This document shows positions 42,890 to 51,860 of a DNA stretch of 64,000 bases, piece after piece; the stretch's first letter is position 1, and each line of letters starts with the position of its first letter. Both the position numbers and the translations under genes were made by a program. The stretch is from positions 589,852 through 653,851 of the forward strand of contig NZ_BDUC01000004.1 in assembly GCF_002218085.1 (NCBI RefSeq). The letters are read 5' to 3'. Source of the stretch: Tolypothrix sp. NIES-4075 (GTDB lineage: Bacteria; Cyanobacteriota; Cyanobacteriia; Cyanobacteriales; Nostocaceae). Under the pieces are notes generated by a model. The model had not been told where the DNA came from and did no database searches. It saw only the letters and a program-made list of their open reading frames with translations.

Positions 42890-45800
42890 TTATCTTTTAA
42901 TTTCCTCACAAATATCAGTAGGAGCATTTGGATTAGTTTTCAGATAGTCACTCAACCAACTGCATCCACGATCCATAAATTTATCCAAGCTTAAATTCTC
43001 TACATTCCATAGCAATGCTGTTTTGTCGCTACTACCAGTAGCAAGCTTTTTATTATCACGGCTGAACTTAAGTGAATTTACACTATTGCTATGTCCAAGG
43101 AGTGTATTAATTAATATACCGTCACGATTCCAAATCTTTACTGTCTTATCATCACTAGCCGTAGCAATCATTTGACCGTTGGGACTGAAGTCCAAACCCC
43201 AAATGCCAGCTGTATGACCTTTCAAAATTTTTAAAAGACCACCATCTCTATTCCACAATTTCACAGTATTATCTTCACTAGAAGTAGCAATCATTTGACT
43301 ATCAGGGCTGAAACGGATGCTATAAACTGATGCTGGATTATGTGCCTTCCAGTTAGTCCAGAAAGTTCCGTTCAGGTTCCAAAGTTGCACTGTTCCATCT
43401 CTACCAGCAGAGCCAATAATGTTACCATCAGAGCTAAAACTAACGCTGGAAATTCTTGTAATATCTCCTTTGAGATTCATGAAGAGTTCTCCTTCTCGGC
43501 TCCAAAGTTTCACAGTTTCGTCGAAGCTGCTACTGGCAATTATCTTGCCATCCGGGCTGAAACTGATGTCTGTAACATAATTTTTATGCCCTGAAAGTGT
43601 TTTAATTTCCTTTCCCTGTAAGTTCCATAGCTTTACGGTTTTATCGTCACCACCACTTGCAATCATCTTACCATCAGGACTGAAACTAACACTAGCGAGT
43701 GGGTCACTATGTCCTGTGAGTGTTTTGAGTTCTTGTCCTTGCAAATTCCACAGTTTTACCGTTGTATCACCACTGGCAGTTGCTATTTTTGTACCATCTT
43801 TGTTAATGTCAACACTGTAGATTGAATCTTTATGTCCAGTAAAAGTAGTTAGCCAGTCATTTATTCGCCAAAGTTTAACCGTTTTGTCATTACTGCTAGA
43901 TGCAAGAATCTTGCCATCATTGTTGAAACTAACGCTATTGACTAGACCTTGATGTCCCTGTAAGGTTTCTAAAAGTAAACCATCTCGACTACGCCATAGC
44001 TTCACTGTGTTATCCCAACTAGCAGTAGCAATAGTTTGACCATCAGGGTTAAACTTTATATCTCTGACGTTGTTTAAATGCCCTTGAAGAGTGACTTTTT
44101 TCTTAGTTTTTAAATCCCAAAGAATGGCTGTATTATCGCTACTGGCAGAGGCAAGCGTTTTACCGTCAGGACTAAAACTAACATTAGATACTGAATTTTG
44201 ATGTCCATTAAAGGTATCAATCAATTTACCTTGAGAATCCCAGAGTTTTACTGTATTGTCGTCACTACCCGTAGCAATCTTTCCATCATTACTAAAACTG
44301 ATGCTGTTGATTGTTTGGTCGTGAGCTTGCCATGTCTTTAGTAAATTACCATTAAGATCCCAAAGCTTGACTGTCTTATCTTGTCCAGCCGTAGCAATCT
44401 TCTGACCATCAGGACTAAAACTAATACTCCAAATTCTTATATCAGGATGTTTTTCTAAAGTTCTCAAAAGCTTTCCTTGACGATTCCAAAGTTTTGCAGT
44501 TCCATCTTGGCTAGCGGTAGCAATCGTTTGTCCATCGGGGCTGAAACTGACATCCACAACTGGTTGAGTATGACCTTTCAATGTTACGAGTTCCCTGCCG
44601 TCTGCACTCCAAAGTTTTGCTGTATGATCGAAACTTGCAGTGGCAATTGTTTTACCATCAGGGCTAAATCTAACTTTCTGAACAAAGCCTAGGTGTTTTT
44701 CTAAAATATTGCTTTCTCTAACCCAGTAAGCTGCATTACTAACTACTTCCATTACTTGAGTTTGAAGCTTAGAGTCGTTTCTATACCAAATAGAGTGCTT
44801 TAGTACTTTCCCAGCTTTCAGAGCATCTATTAAAGCATCAAACGAACTTCGATTTAAGGTGAATTTTGCATTTGAGGATGTTGTTAATGCTTCGAGCTGA
44901 CCTCTGTCTGCTTCTCTCCACTGAAATCCTGCAAAGATTGCAATTCCCGTGATGCAGATAAAAGATGCGATCGCTAGTCGAGTTATTTGCCTTTGAACTT
45001 TAACCTTTTCTTTGGCTCTTGCGGCTTCAATTTCTGCTTTTGCGGCTGTTGCTTCAGTTTCCAATCGTTGCTGAATATCGCGCTGTTCTACATATTGACT
45101 AGCAGCTAAAAATTGATAATCTAAATCTGTTAAACTTTGCATTGCTACCCAAGCTTGAGCATCTTGTAGCGCTTGTCCCCGCAATAAGCGTGACTCATCC
45201 TGACGGTGTGAGGCTACCCAGGCATTGAGTAATTGAGCATAAGGACGCAGTTTTGCAAGTTGGCGATCGCACCACTCTTGGTTAAAAACCTCTTTATATA
45301 TGCGGTTATAAATTCGCAGTTTACCATCACGCTTCACTACCAATCCTGTCAACCGCAGTTCAGTTTGTTCGGCACTGTCATCGGCTATTATTTCTTCTTG
45401 CTGCAAAATTTGCTGACACAATCCTAATAACCTGCCGCTACGCTGTTCATTACTGTAGAGTATCCTATTTATAATCGTTTTCAAATGCTCTGGTTCATCC
45501 TGCGTTTGCCAATTTTCAATAATGCGCTTTCTGACTAAATCAGCAATTAGCAATTGGCTATCATCAATCACCGATTCGTATTTCCCAGTCTTGACTAACT
45601 TACAGACTTTTTGTGTCAAAAACGGCTGTCCTCCTGTCCAGTACAGCACGGCTTCCATCAATGTTTGCGGATGTCCTACCGTCGTTAGTCCCCGTGCTAA
45701 CGGTTGCGCTTCCTCAAGTTGGAAACCAGTTAAATCAATTGCTCTACCAATATTAAAAGGTGTCCGTCTCTTATCTTGAATCAAATCTGAAGGTGTAGAC

Positions 45801-46363
45801 ACTCCCAATATTGCGAAGGTGAGACGACGATAAGCGGGGTTGTCTGCTCGACGGTTGTAGCAGTCGCGGATTACCGCAAAAAAATCATCAGGATTAAACC
45901 CAAGGCTGAGAATACTATCAATTTCATCAATAAAAATAACAATATTTGTAACAACTAATTTCAGCAGTACTTTCTCAATAAAATTATTCAATTTTTGAAC
46001 TGGTGATAATAAATGGTTATCACTCCACCATGTATCTAAATCAAAAGTGGTGTAAAGATGAAAGCTGTTAATTAGTGTATCTATTACGCCAGCATACCAC
46101 TGCTCTGGTGTAATATTTGCCGTCCCAATTGAGGTGATATCAATTAGCGCACAACCAATTTCTTCTTGTTGCAACTGTTGCATTACCTGCACGCGCAAGC
46201 TAGATTTACCCATTTGTCGGGAGTTGAGAACATAACAAAACTCCCCCGCTTTCAGGTGCTTGTAGAGGTCTTCATCAGCTTGTCGTCGGACATAGGTGAG
46301 AGACTCAATTGGTAAACTTCCCCCAACTTGATATTCATAAGCTAAAGCTGATTCTCGTGTCAT
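42890..46363 (-). CDS. AAA_35 (STAND-like) NTPase with 14 WD40 repeats
   Basis: 1157 residues. Residues ~10-360 are an AAA_35-type ATPase domain: Walker A NSRQMGKSSL, Walker B IVIFIDEID, and TGGQPFLTQKVCKL. A helical/coiled segment leads to one transmembrane helix at ~470-490 (LAIASFICITGIAIFAGF). Residues ~560-1125 hold 14 WD40 units (two seven-bladed propellers), e.g. VSFSPDGKTLASASSDNTAILW. A short Cys-containing tail follows (CSWLSDYLKTNPN). Such proteins are common in Nostocales and resemble STAND signalling ATPases, where the propellers sense a ligand. Specific role unknown. Confidence 0.88.
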   Translation of the reverse strand: MTRESALAYEYQVGGSLPIESLTYVRRQADEDLYKHLKAGEFCYVLNSRQMGKSSLRVQVMQQLQQEEIGCALIDITSIGTANITPEQWYAGVIDTLINSFHLYTTFDLDTWWSDNHLLSPVQKLNNFIEKVLLKLVVTNIVIFIDEIDSILSLGFNPDDFFAVIRDCYNRRADNPAYRRLTFAILGVSTPSDLIQDKRRTPFNIGRAIDLTGFQLEEAQPLARGLTTVGHPQTLMEAVLYWTGGQPFLTQKVCKLVKTGKYESVIDDSQLLIADLVRKRIIENWQTQDEPEHLKTIINRILYSNEQRSGRLLGLCQQILQQEEIIADDSAEQTELRLTGLVVKRDGKLRIYNRIYKEVFNQEWCDRQLAKLRPYAQLLNAWVASHRQDESRLLRGQALQDAQAWVAMQSLTDLDYQFLAASQYVEQRDIQQRLETEATAAKAEIEAARAKEKVKVQRQITRLAIASFICITGIAIFAGFQWREADRGQLEALTTSSNAKFTLNRSSFDALIDALKAGKVLKHSIWYRNDSKLQTQVMEVVSNAAYWVRESNILEKHLGFVQKVRFSPDGKTIATASFDHTAKLWSADGRELVTLKGHTQPVVDVSFSPDGQTIATASQDGTAKLWNRQGKLLRTLEKHPDIRIWSISFSPDGQKIATAGQDKTVKLWDLNGNLLKTWQAHDQTINSISFSNDGKIATGSDDNTVKLWDSQGKLIDTFNGHQNSVSNVSFSPDGKTLASASSDNTAILWDLKTKKKVTLQGHLNNVRDIKFNPDGQTIATASWDNTVKLWRSRDGLLLETLQGHQGLVNSVSFNNDGKILASSSNDKTVKLWRINDWLTTFTGHKDSIYSVDINKDGTKIATASGDTTVKLWNLQGQELKTLTGHSDPLASVSFSPDGKMIASGGDDKTVKLWNLQGKEIKTLSGHKNYVTDISFSPDGKIIASSSFDETVKLWSREGELFMNLKGDITRISSVSFSSDGNIIGSAGRDGTVQLWNLNGTFWTNWKAHNPASVYSIRFSPDSQMIATSSEDNTVKLWNRDGGLLKILKGHTAGIWGLDFSPNGQMIATASDDKTVKIWNRDGILINTLLGHSNSVNSLKFSRDNKKLATGSSDKTALLWNVENLSLDKFMDRGCSWLSDYLKTNPNAPTDICEEIKR

Positions 46364-46382
46364 CTCTCTTCCCTAAGGCAGA

Positions 46383-46424
46383 AATGAAAATTTTTCGGAA
46401 TTCAATGAAAATTTTTCGGAATTC
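46383..46424. repeat. perfect 21-base tandem duplication upstream of the STAND gene
   Basis: AATGAAAATTTTTCGGAATTC (one base over the unit core) occurs twice back to back, 20 bases before the start of the STAND gene. Could be a paired operator or a replication slippage product. Confidence 0.7.
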
Positions 46425-46643
46425 TCTGAACCGCGATCCAATTGACCATTCTAATTTAGGGTATTTTCAGACACGTTAATGTTAATTTTTTTGTTAACAA
46501 ATCTCACTTACAAGCCAGTAATTTAATAAACTTTATTTTACGTATTATTAATAAAGTGCATAATTTTGAATAGTAAATCCCATGCCAAAAAGCAAATTAA
46601 TGCCACAAATGAGATAATGGAATAATAGCGATCGCACTGATAG

Positions 46644-47267
46644 ATGAATACACCACAAGATGCACGACAATTCGCACCAGCAACTCAACGCAACCGCGAA
46701 GCTATTCTAGAAATACTTTTACAAGTTCTACCTGCAAGTGGCACTATTTTGGAAATAGCCAGCGGTACTGGGGAACATGCAGTATATTTTGCTCCACACC
46801 TCAAACCTCGTAAATGGCTACCAACAGATCCTAATCCGCGATCGCTAGCTAGCATTGCTGCCTGGATTGCACATTCACCATCAGATAATCTTTATCCACC
46901 TCTCGATTTTGATGCTAGTGCGTCAGTTTGGACTTTACCAGATACCACGCCAATTACAGCTATAGTCAATATTAATATGATTCACATTTCTGCTTGGGGA
47001 GCGTGCCTCGGATTAATGGCTCTTAGCGATCGCATCTTACCACCAGGCGGCATCCTTTATTTATATGGTCCCTTCAAACAAAACGGAGAACATACCTCAC
47101 CAAGTAATGCAGCTTTTGACAGTTCTTTACGCGCACAAAACCCAAACTGGGGTGTACGTGACTTAGATGAGGTTGTAGCTGCGGCAAAAGCGCAAAATCT
47201 CCACTTGATAAATACTTACCAAATGCCAGCCAATAATCTATCGGTAGTCTTTCAACATGCTGAATAA
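46644..47267 (+). CDS. DUF938 family SAM-dependent methyltransferase-like protein
   Basis: 207 residues, Rossmann methyltransferase fold: motif I LEIASGTGEHAVYFA, later LPPGGILYLYGPF and the conserved NPNWGVRDLDEV. Family function unknown. The stop codon (47265-47267) abuts the 3' end of the convergent tRNA-Ala gene with no bases between. Confidence 0.88.
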   Translation: MNTPQDARQFAPATQRNREAILEILLQVLPASGTILEIASGTGEHAVYFAPHLKPRKWLPTDPNPRSLASIAAWIAHSPSDNLYPPLDFDASASVWTLPDTTPITAIVNINMIHISAWGACLGLMALSDRILPPGGILYLYGPFKQNGEHTSPSNAAFDSSLRAQNPNWGVRDLDEVVAAAKAQNLHLINTYQMPANNLSVVFQHAE

Positions 47268-47340
47268 TGGAGGTTAGCGGACTCGAACCGCTGACATCCT
47301 GCTTGCAAAGCAGGCGCTCTACCAACTGAGCTAAACCCCC
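47268..47340 (-). tRNA. tRNA-Ala (anticodon TGC)
   Basis: 73 bases: acceptor GGGGGTT/AACCTCC, anticodon stem CCTGC/GCAGG with loop TTTGCAA (TGC, codon GCA), T-arm AGCGG TTCGAGT CCGCT. No encoded CCA. Confidence 0.97.
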
Positions 47341-47517
47341 ATAAAATGAAAAAAGCAGGTAATACAATTTTGGATTTTAGCTTTTGGATTGAGAAAACCT
47401 TACGATTAGCTAGCTTCAACAATCGAATACCAAGAATCAAACAAAATTGTGTCAACTCAACTGCTGCACTTATATTAACACATATTATTTTTTTACGAAA
47501 GGGGGACGAAGAAATAA

Positions 47518-48450
47518 ATGATATTAGTTGTAACATTCTACAAATTTGTCAGCTTGGCAGATTTTGCGGAAAAACAAAGCATTCTGCTGTCTTACTGTCA
47601 AGCACAAGAAGTTAAGGGAACGATTTTGCTAGCAAAAGAAGGCATTAACGGTACAATTGCGGGTTCGCGTGACAGCGTTAAGTCAGTTTTATCGTTTCTG
47701 CGTGCCGATTTGCGTTTAGCAGACTTAGAACATAAAGAATCTTATACTGACACACCGCCATTTGAGCGGATGAAAGTGCGCTTAAAGTCAGAAATTGTCA
47801 CTTTGGGTTTGCCAGAAGTTGACCCAAATCAGCAAGTCGGCACTTATATAAGTCCTCAGGATTGGAATGACCTAATTAGCGATCCAGAAGTCACCGTGAT
47901 TGATACTCGCAACGATTATGAAGTAGATATCGGTACTTTCCATAGAGCGGAAAATCCGCAAACTGAAACATTCCGGCAATTTCCCGATTATGTTCGCCAG
48001 CACCTCGATCCCTCGAAACACAAAAAAGTGGCACTATTTTGTACTGGGGGAATTCGTTGCGAAAAAGCTTCTTCTTTCTTGCTTGCTCAAGGCTTTGAGC
48101 AAGTATATCATCTCAAGGGTGGCATTCTCAAGTACTTAGAAGAAGTTCCCACCGAAGAAAGCTTGTGGGAGGGGGAATGTTTTGTCTTTGATGAACGAGT
48201 TGCCGTCCGTCACAACTTGGAGGAAGGAACTTACGAAAAGTGTGTTAGTTGCGGACATCCAATTTCTGAGTCAGATAAAGCTGACCCAAAATATGAATTA
48301 GGCATTTCTTGCTCGCACTGTTTTGATAGCCTTACTGAGGATAAAAGATTACGGATGCAAGAAAAGCAGCGCCAGTTAGAATTAGCTAAGAAGAGGACTG
48401 AGGAAGCTTTAACGCCAAAGTCAAACCATCAGCGATCGGCACTAAGCTAA
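47518..48450 (+). CDS. trhO: tRNA uridine(34) hydroxylase (rhodanese family)
   Basis: 310 residues. N-terminal acylphosphatase-like domain (VVTFYKFVSL, LLAKEGINGTIAGS), rhodanese domain with catalytic Cys in LFCTGGIRCEKAS, and a C-terminal Cys-rich region (CVSCGHPIS, ISCSHC). TrhO adds a hydroxyl to U34 of certain tRNAs for ho5U/cmo5U modification. AAAGGGGGACGAAG precedes the ATG. Its last 65 bases overlap the end of the convergent methyltransferase gene. Confidence 0.93.
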   Translation: MILVVTFYKFVSLADFAEKQSILLSYCQAQEVKGTILLAKEGINGTIAGSRDSVKSVLSFLRADLRLADLEHKESYTDTPPFERMKVRLKSEIVTLGLPEVDPNQQVGTYISPQDWNDLISDPEVTVIDTRNDYEVDIGTFHRAENPQTETFRQFPDYVRQHLDPSKHKKVALFCTGGIRCEKASSFLLAQGFEQVYHLKGGILKYLEEVPTEESLWEGECFVFDERVAVRHNLEEGTYEKCVSCGHPISESDKADPKYELGISCSHCFDSLTEDKRLRMQEKQRQLELAKKRTEEALTPKSNHQRSALS

Positions 48451-49063
48451 GAGTAATTCGGGAGTCTTGATGTAGCTTTTGATTGAGGGCGCGAAAAGTG
48501 TTAGTTCTGTTGTCTTGCACTTGGGCATCGGCGACGCGCCCTGACGATAGTACATTATCGATCGCTATCAATCCACCCGGACGCACTAATTGTAATGCTC
48601 GTTCATAATAATCGTCATAGCTGCTTTTGTCGGCATCGATGAAAGCAAAATCAAAAGTTTCTGCTTCACCATTTGCCAGCAATCGATCTAAAGTATCCAT
48701 TGCCGGAGCGATGTGCAAGTCAATTTTATCAGCCACACCTGCTTGCTGCCAATAACGGCGAGCGATCGCTGTATATTCTTCACTGACATCACAAGCGACA
48801 ACTTTACCAGATGGTGGTAACGCCAATGCAACTATCAGCGAACTATAACCTGTAAATACCCCTACTTCTAAAGTTTTCTTAGCACCCATCAACTGCACCA
48901 GGAACGCCATAAATTGTCCCTGTTCGGGAGAAATTTGCATTTGTGAAAGTGGATGTTGGTCAGTTTCTTGGCGTAGTTGCTGTAGAATTTCTGGTTCTCG
49001 CAGAGATACTGACAGCAAGTAGTCATAAATATGTTGTTCTAGTCCTAGAGTTTGTTTTGTCAT
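48386..49063 (-). CDS. class I SAM-dependent O-methyltransferase (CCoAOMT-like)
   Basis: 225 residues. Motifs: MGAKKTLEVGVFTGYSSLIV, ACDVSEEY, FDFAFIDADKSSYDDYYE and IAIDNVLSSG, all typical of the caffeoyl-CoA O-methyltransferase-like family with a divalent metal site (Asp/Asp-Asn). Substrate unknown in bacteria. The C-terminus overlaps trhO on the opposite strand. Confidence 0.9.
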   Translation of the reverse strand: MTKQTLGLEQHIYDYLLSVSLREPEILQQLRQETDQHPLSQMQISPEQGQFMAFLVQLMGAKKTLEVGVFTGYSSLIVALALPPSGKVVACDVSEEYTAIARRYWQQAGVADKIDLHIAPAMDTLDRLLANGEAETFDFAFIDADKSSYDDYYERALQLVRPGGLIAIDNVLSSGRVADAQVQDNRTNTFRALNQKLHQDSRITLSLVPIADGLTLALKLPQSSS

Positions 49064-49264
49064 GATGAATGCGATCTGCCTTTGGCAGCAACGTTTCGTT
49101 ATCGCGCTTTTCCTTACACTTTACAGAATTTGACTGCATTCAGCACACTGAAACTGCATAAACTAAACTGCAACCTGCCTATAAGAACCTAGAACCACTC
49201 TACTGCGTACAAGAGCGAAAACTAGCCAGAGCCATTATACAATCATAAGGGAAGAGAATTTTTC

Positions 49265-50959
49265 ATGACTAGCCCAATTTCAATAGCTGAAATTGACCTC
49301 AAGCCGATTCCAGGAAAAAGATATTGGAACTGCGATCGCGAATGGCGAGAAGAGTTTATATACTTCATGATGGTCGATCGCTTTCACGACGACAAAAACC
49401 GCACACCAGTGAATATATCTGCAAGATCCACAGGTGGTGGTACTCAAGAACAACTGAAGAAATTCTGCGGTGGTACCATCAAAGGAATTGAGAACAACTT
49501 AGATTACATCAAAAACTTAGGTTGTACAGCTTTGTGGTTAAGCCCAATCTTTGAAAACAACGACTTTCCAGACAAATACCACGGCTACTCAATTCAAAAC
49601 TATCTTGATATCGACCCGCGTTTTGGCACTAAACAAGATCTCATCGACTTAGTAGAGGCAGCCCATAATAAAGAAATGCGAGTATTTCTCGATGTAGTAG
49701 TCAATCATTCCGGAGACAACTGGTCTTATCCTGGTGATTTTCCCTACTATTATTCCAACGATCAACAGTTTCCTTTTGGCGAATGGCGAAGAAAAGACCG
49801 ACCAATTCCCATAGAATTAAACAATCCCAACTATTATCATCGCCGAGGTCAAATTAAAAATTGGGATGCTTATCCCGAAACTCAACATGGCGATTTCTTC
49901 TCCCTCAAAGACTTTAATAATGATGACGATCCCGATGGTCTGAAACTTCAGGATATTCTGATTAAAGCTCATTGTTACTGGATGCGCGAAGCTGATATTG
50001 ATGGCTTTCGCATGGATGCTGTCAAACACATGGGTGAAGTCGCAGTTTCTCGCTTTTGTTCAGAAATTCGTGAATATGCTTACCGATTGGGTAAACGCTG
50101 GTTTTTCTTGTATGGTGAATTAGTCGCCGATGATGATGCAATTAACCGTTATACTGATCCAAATACCCCAACCCAAGTTGATAGTAAAACCGTTTATTTT
50201 GGACTTACATCAGTATTAGATTTTCCCCTTTACAGGACTTTACCAAGTGCAATCAAAGGAATGACTTCTCTGGGCGGTTTAATTAAGCGTTATGATGACT
50301 TGAGAGGTCATGCATTAACTCGCGGTGAATTAGGACGTTATTTAGTCACATTTGTTGATAATCACGACCAGATAGGACAAGATTATAAGCGGAGATTTGC
50401 CGCAGACTCGCCAGATAAGCAAGTAATTGCAGGTATTGGCTATTTGCTGTGTGCGATTGGGACACCTTGCATTTATTATGGTACTGAGCAAGGATTTTCC
50501 GGTAAAGGAAATGGAGATGAGTTTATCCGAGAGGCGATGTTTAACCTTGAGGATTCAAAACAAAGCTATCTCAATCCAAACTGCAATATTTACCAAGAAA
50601 TTGCCAAAATCGCCCAACTATTTCAAACAAGAGAACCACTGCGCTTTGGTCGCATGTACTTCCGGGAAATTTCTGGTAATGGGCGTGATTTTGGCTTACC
50701 TCAAAATCAACCTTGCACTTTAGCTTTTTCTCGCATTCTTGCGAATGAAGAGATTTTAATTGCTTACAATACATCTACCACAGAACGAAGACAAGATTTC
50801 GTAATTGTAGACAATAGCATCCACAAAATTGGCGACACAATGAAGTTTCTTTACGGTCAACAAGAAAGCGTTACTGTACAAAAGCATCCCGATTCAAGTA
50901 ATCCATCATTATGCGTCAAACTTGATTTAGAACCAATGCAGTTTGTAATTCTGCAATAA
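49265..50959 (+). CDS. GH13 alpha-amylase family glycosidase
   Basis: 564 residues. Catalytic residues: Asp251 in DGFRMDAVKHM, Glu285 in LYGELV, Asp368 in FVDNHDQ; conserved region I is VFLDVVVNHSGD. No signal peptide. The long N-terminal stretch (FIYFMMVDRFHDDKN) and size suggest a trehalose/maltooligosaccharide-type GH13 rather than the cytosolic amylase at 3818, but exact specificity cannot be read. AAGGGAAGAG precedes the ATG. Confidence 0.9.
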   Translation: MTSPISIAEIDLKPIPGKRYWNCDREWREEFIYFMMVDRFHDDKNRTPVNISARSTGGGTQEQLKKFCGGTIKGIENNLDYIKNLGCTALWLSPIFENNDFPDKYHGYSIQNYLDIDPRFGTKQDLIDLVEAAHNKEMRVFLDVVVNHSGDNWSYPGDFPYYYSNDQQFPFGEWRRKDRPIPIELNNPNYYHRRGQIKNWDAYPETQHGDFFSLKDFNNDDDPDGLKLQDILIKAHCYWMREADIDGFRMDAVKHMGEVAVSRFCSEIREYAYRLGKRWFFLYGELVADDDAINRYTDPNTPTQVDSKTVYFGLTSVLDFPLYRTLPSAIKGMTSLGGLIKRYDDLRGHALTRGELGRYLVTFVDNHDQIGQDYKRRFAADSPDKQVIAGIGYLLCAIGTPCIYYGTEQGFSGKGNGDEFIREAMFNLEDSKQSYLNPNCNIYQEIAKIAQLFQTREPLRFGRMYFREISGNGRDFGLPQNQPCTLAFSRILANEEILIAYNTSTTERRQDFVIVDNSIHKIGDTMKFLYGQQESVTVQKHPDSSNPSLCVKLDLEPMQFVILQ

Positions 50960-51260
50960 TATCTTCTTTCATTCGTAGTGAGGACTTTAGTACTCATCTT
51001 ATTAGAAAGGATTGAAGTCCTTACTACGATATCTTCTTTCATTCGTAGTGAGGACTTTAGTACTCATCTTATAAGAGAAGGACTGAAGTCCTTACTACGT
51101 AGCTTTACATAAAAGCTGTAAGATTTTCCGTAACAACTCTTACTTTGTCTCCGAAGTAGACTTTTACATTTATCATATATTGATGATTTATTTAATTTAA
51201 CTTACTTTTTTAACTGTTTCTTAAGGATATAAAAGTAATGTAATCTTTAGGACTAAAAAA
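50960..51260. repeat. tandem pair of GTAGTGAGGAC-family palindromes and AT-rich leader
   Basis: Copies at 50974-51028 and 51044-51099, exactly 70 bases apart. Each reads CGTAGTGAGGACTTTAGTAC ... GAAGTCCTTACTACG, with the spacer ATATCTTCTTTCATT repeated as well, so the unit was duplicated together with flanking DNA. 51100-51260 is an AT-rich probable leader of the next gene. Confidence 0.85.
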
Positions 51261-51551
51261 ATGTTATTTAAAAAGAGTATTCTTTTCCTTTTAACTACAG
51301 CCACAATGCTAACTACATCAACTATAGCAATGGCTGATTCATTAATTAGTAATGGTGGAGGTGGTGATTATAAATATCAACTTTGGCGCAGCACTGATAA
51401 CACTCAATATTACATCAAAATCTGGAATCGCGATTCATCTACAAATAGCGCACCTTCATATATTACCCATAGTTTTGAATCTAGTCGTGATGCTCTAGAT
51501 TATTTCGATTGTAATTATGCTAACAAGTCCTTACCTTCTTGTCAGCGCTAA
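51261..51551 (+). CDS. small secreted protein, unknown function
   Basis: 96 residues. Signal peptide KKSILFLLTTATMLTTSTIA with cleavage after MADS-type AMA. The mature part, ~70 residues, reads GGGDYKYQLWRSTDNTQYYI and ends with DYFDCNYANKSLPSCQR; two Cys could form a disulfide. Aromatic, polar beta-rich pattern; no family recognised. Followed by a strong hairpin terminator. Confidence 0.65.
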   Translation: MLFKKSILFLLTTATMLTTSTIAMADSLISNGGGGDYKYQLWRSTDNTQYYIKIWNRDSSTNSAPSYITHSFESSRDALDYFDCNYANKSLPSCQR

Positions 51552-51555
51552 CTTT

Positions 51556-51589
51556 AGAAACCCGGTAACTCCTGCGAAACCGGGTTTCT
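51556..51589 (+). terminator. hairpin after the small secreted protein gene
   Basis: Arms AGAAACCCGGT / ACCGGGTTTCT, five bases after the stop. Confidence 0.7.
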
Positions 51590-51860
51590 GAGTATCGTGA
51601 ATTGCTACAGGCAAATCATTATAAAGGTAGATGTAAGAATCTTGCATCTACCTTTATCATTACAAAATTAAATTTAGTAACAAACCGTTTATAAATCGAT
51701 ACAAAGCAATTGCGTATGGCAAAAAAGCATTGATTGTATGTAATTTCGTCAGAAGGACGTCAGTATTTTGATTGTTAAGAGACATTTTTATCTGAAATTA
51801 GATATGATTACTTTCTAAAATAAGTAAAATAACATACAAAACATTTTTGACTTTGGGGGT
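51590..51860. other. intergenic region before the phosphoribulokinase paralogue
   Basis: Contains a second perfect hairpin 51621-51657 (ATAAAGGTAGATG / CATCTACCTTTAT). The remainder is AT-rich leader DNA with no recognisable gene. Confidence 0.6.
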
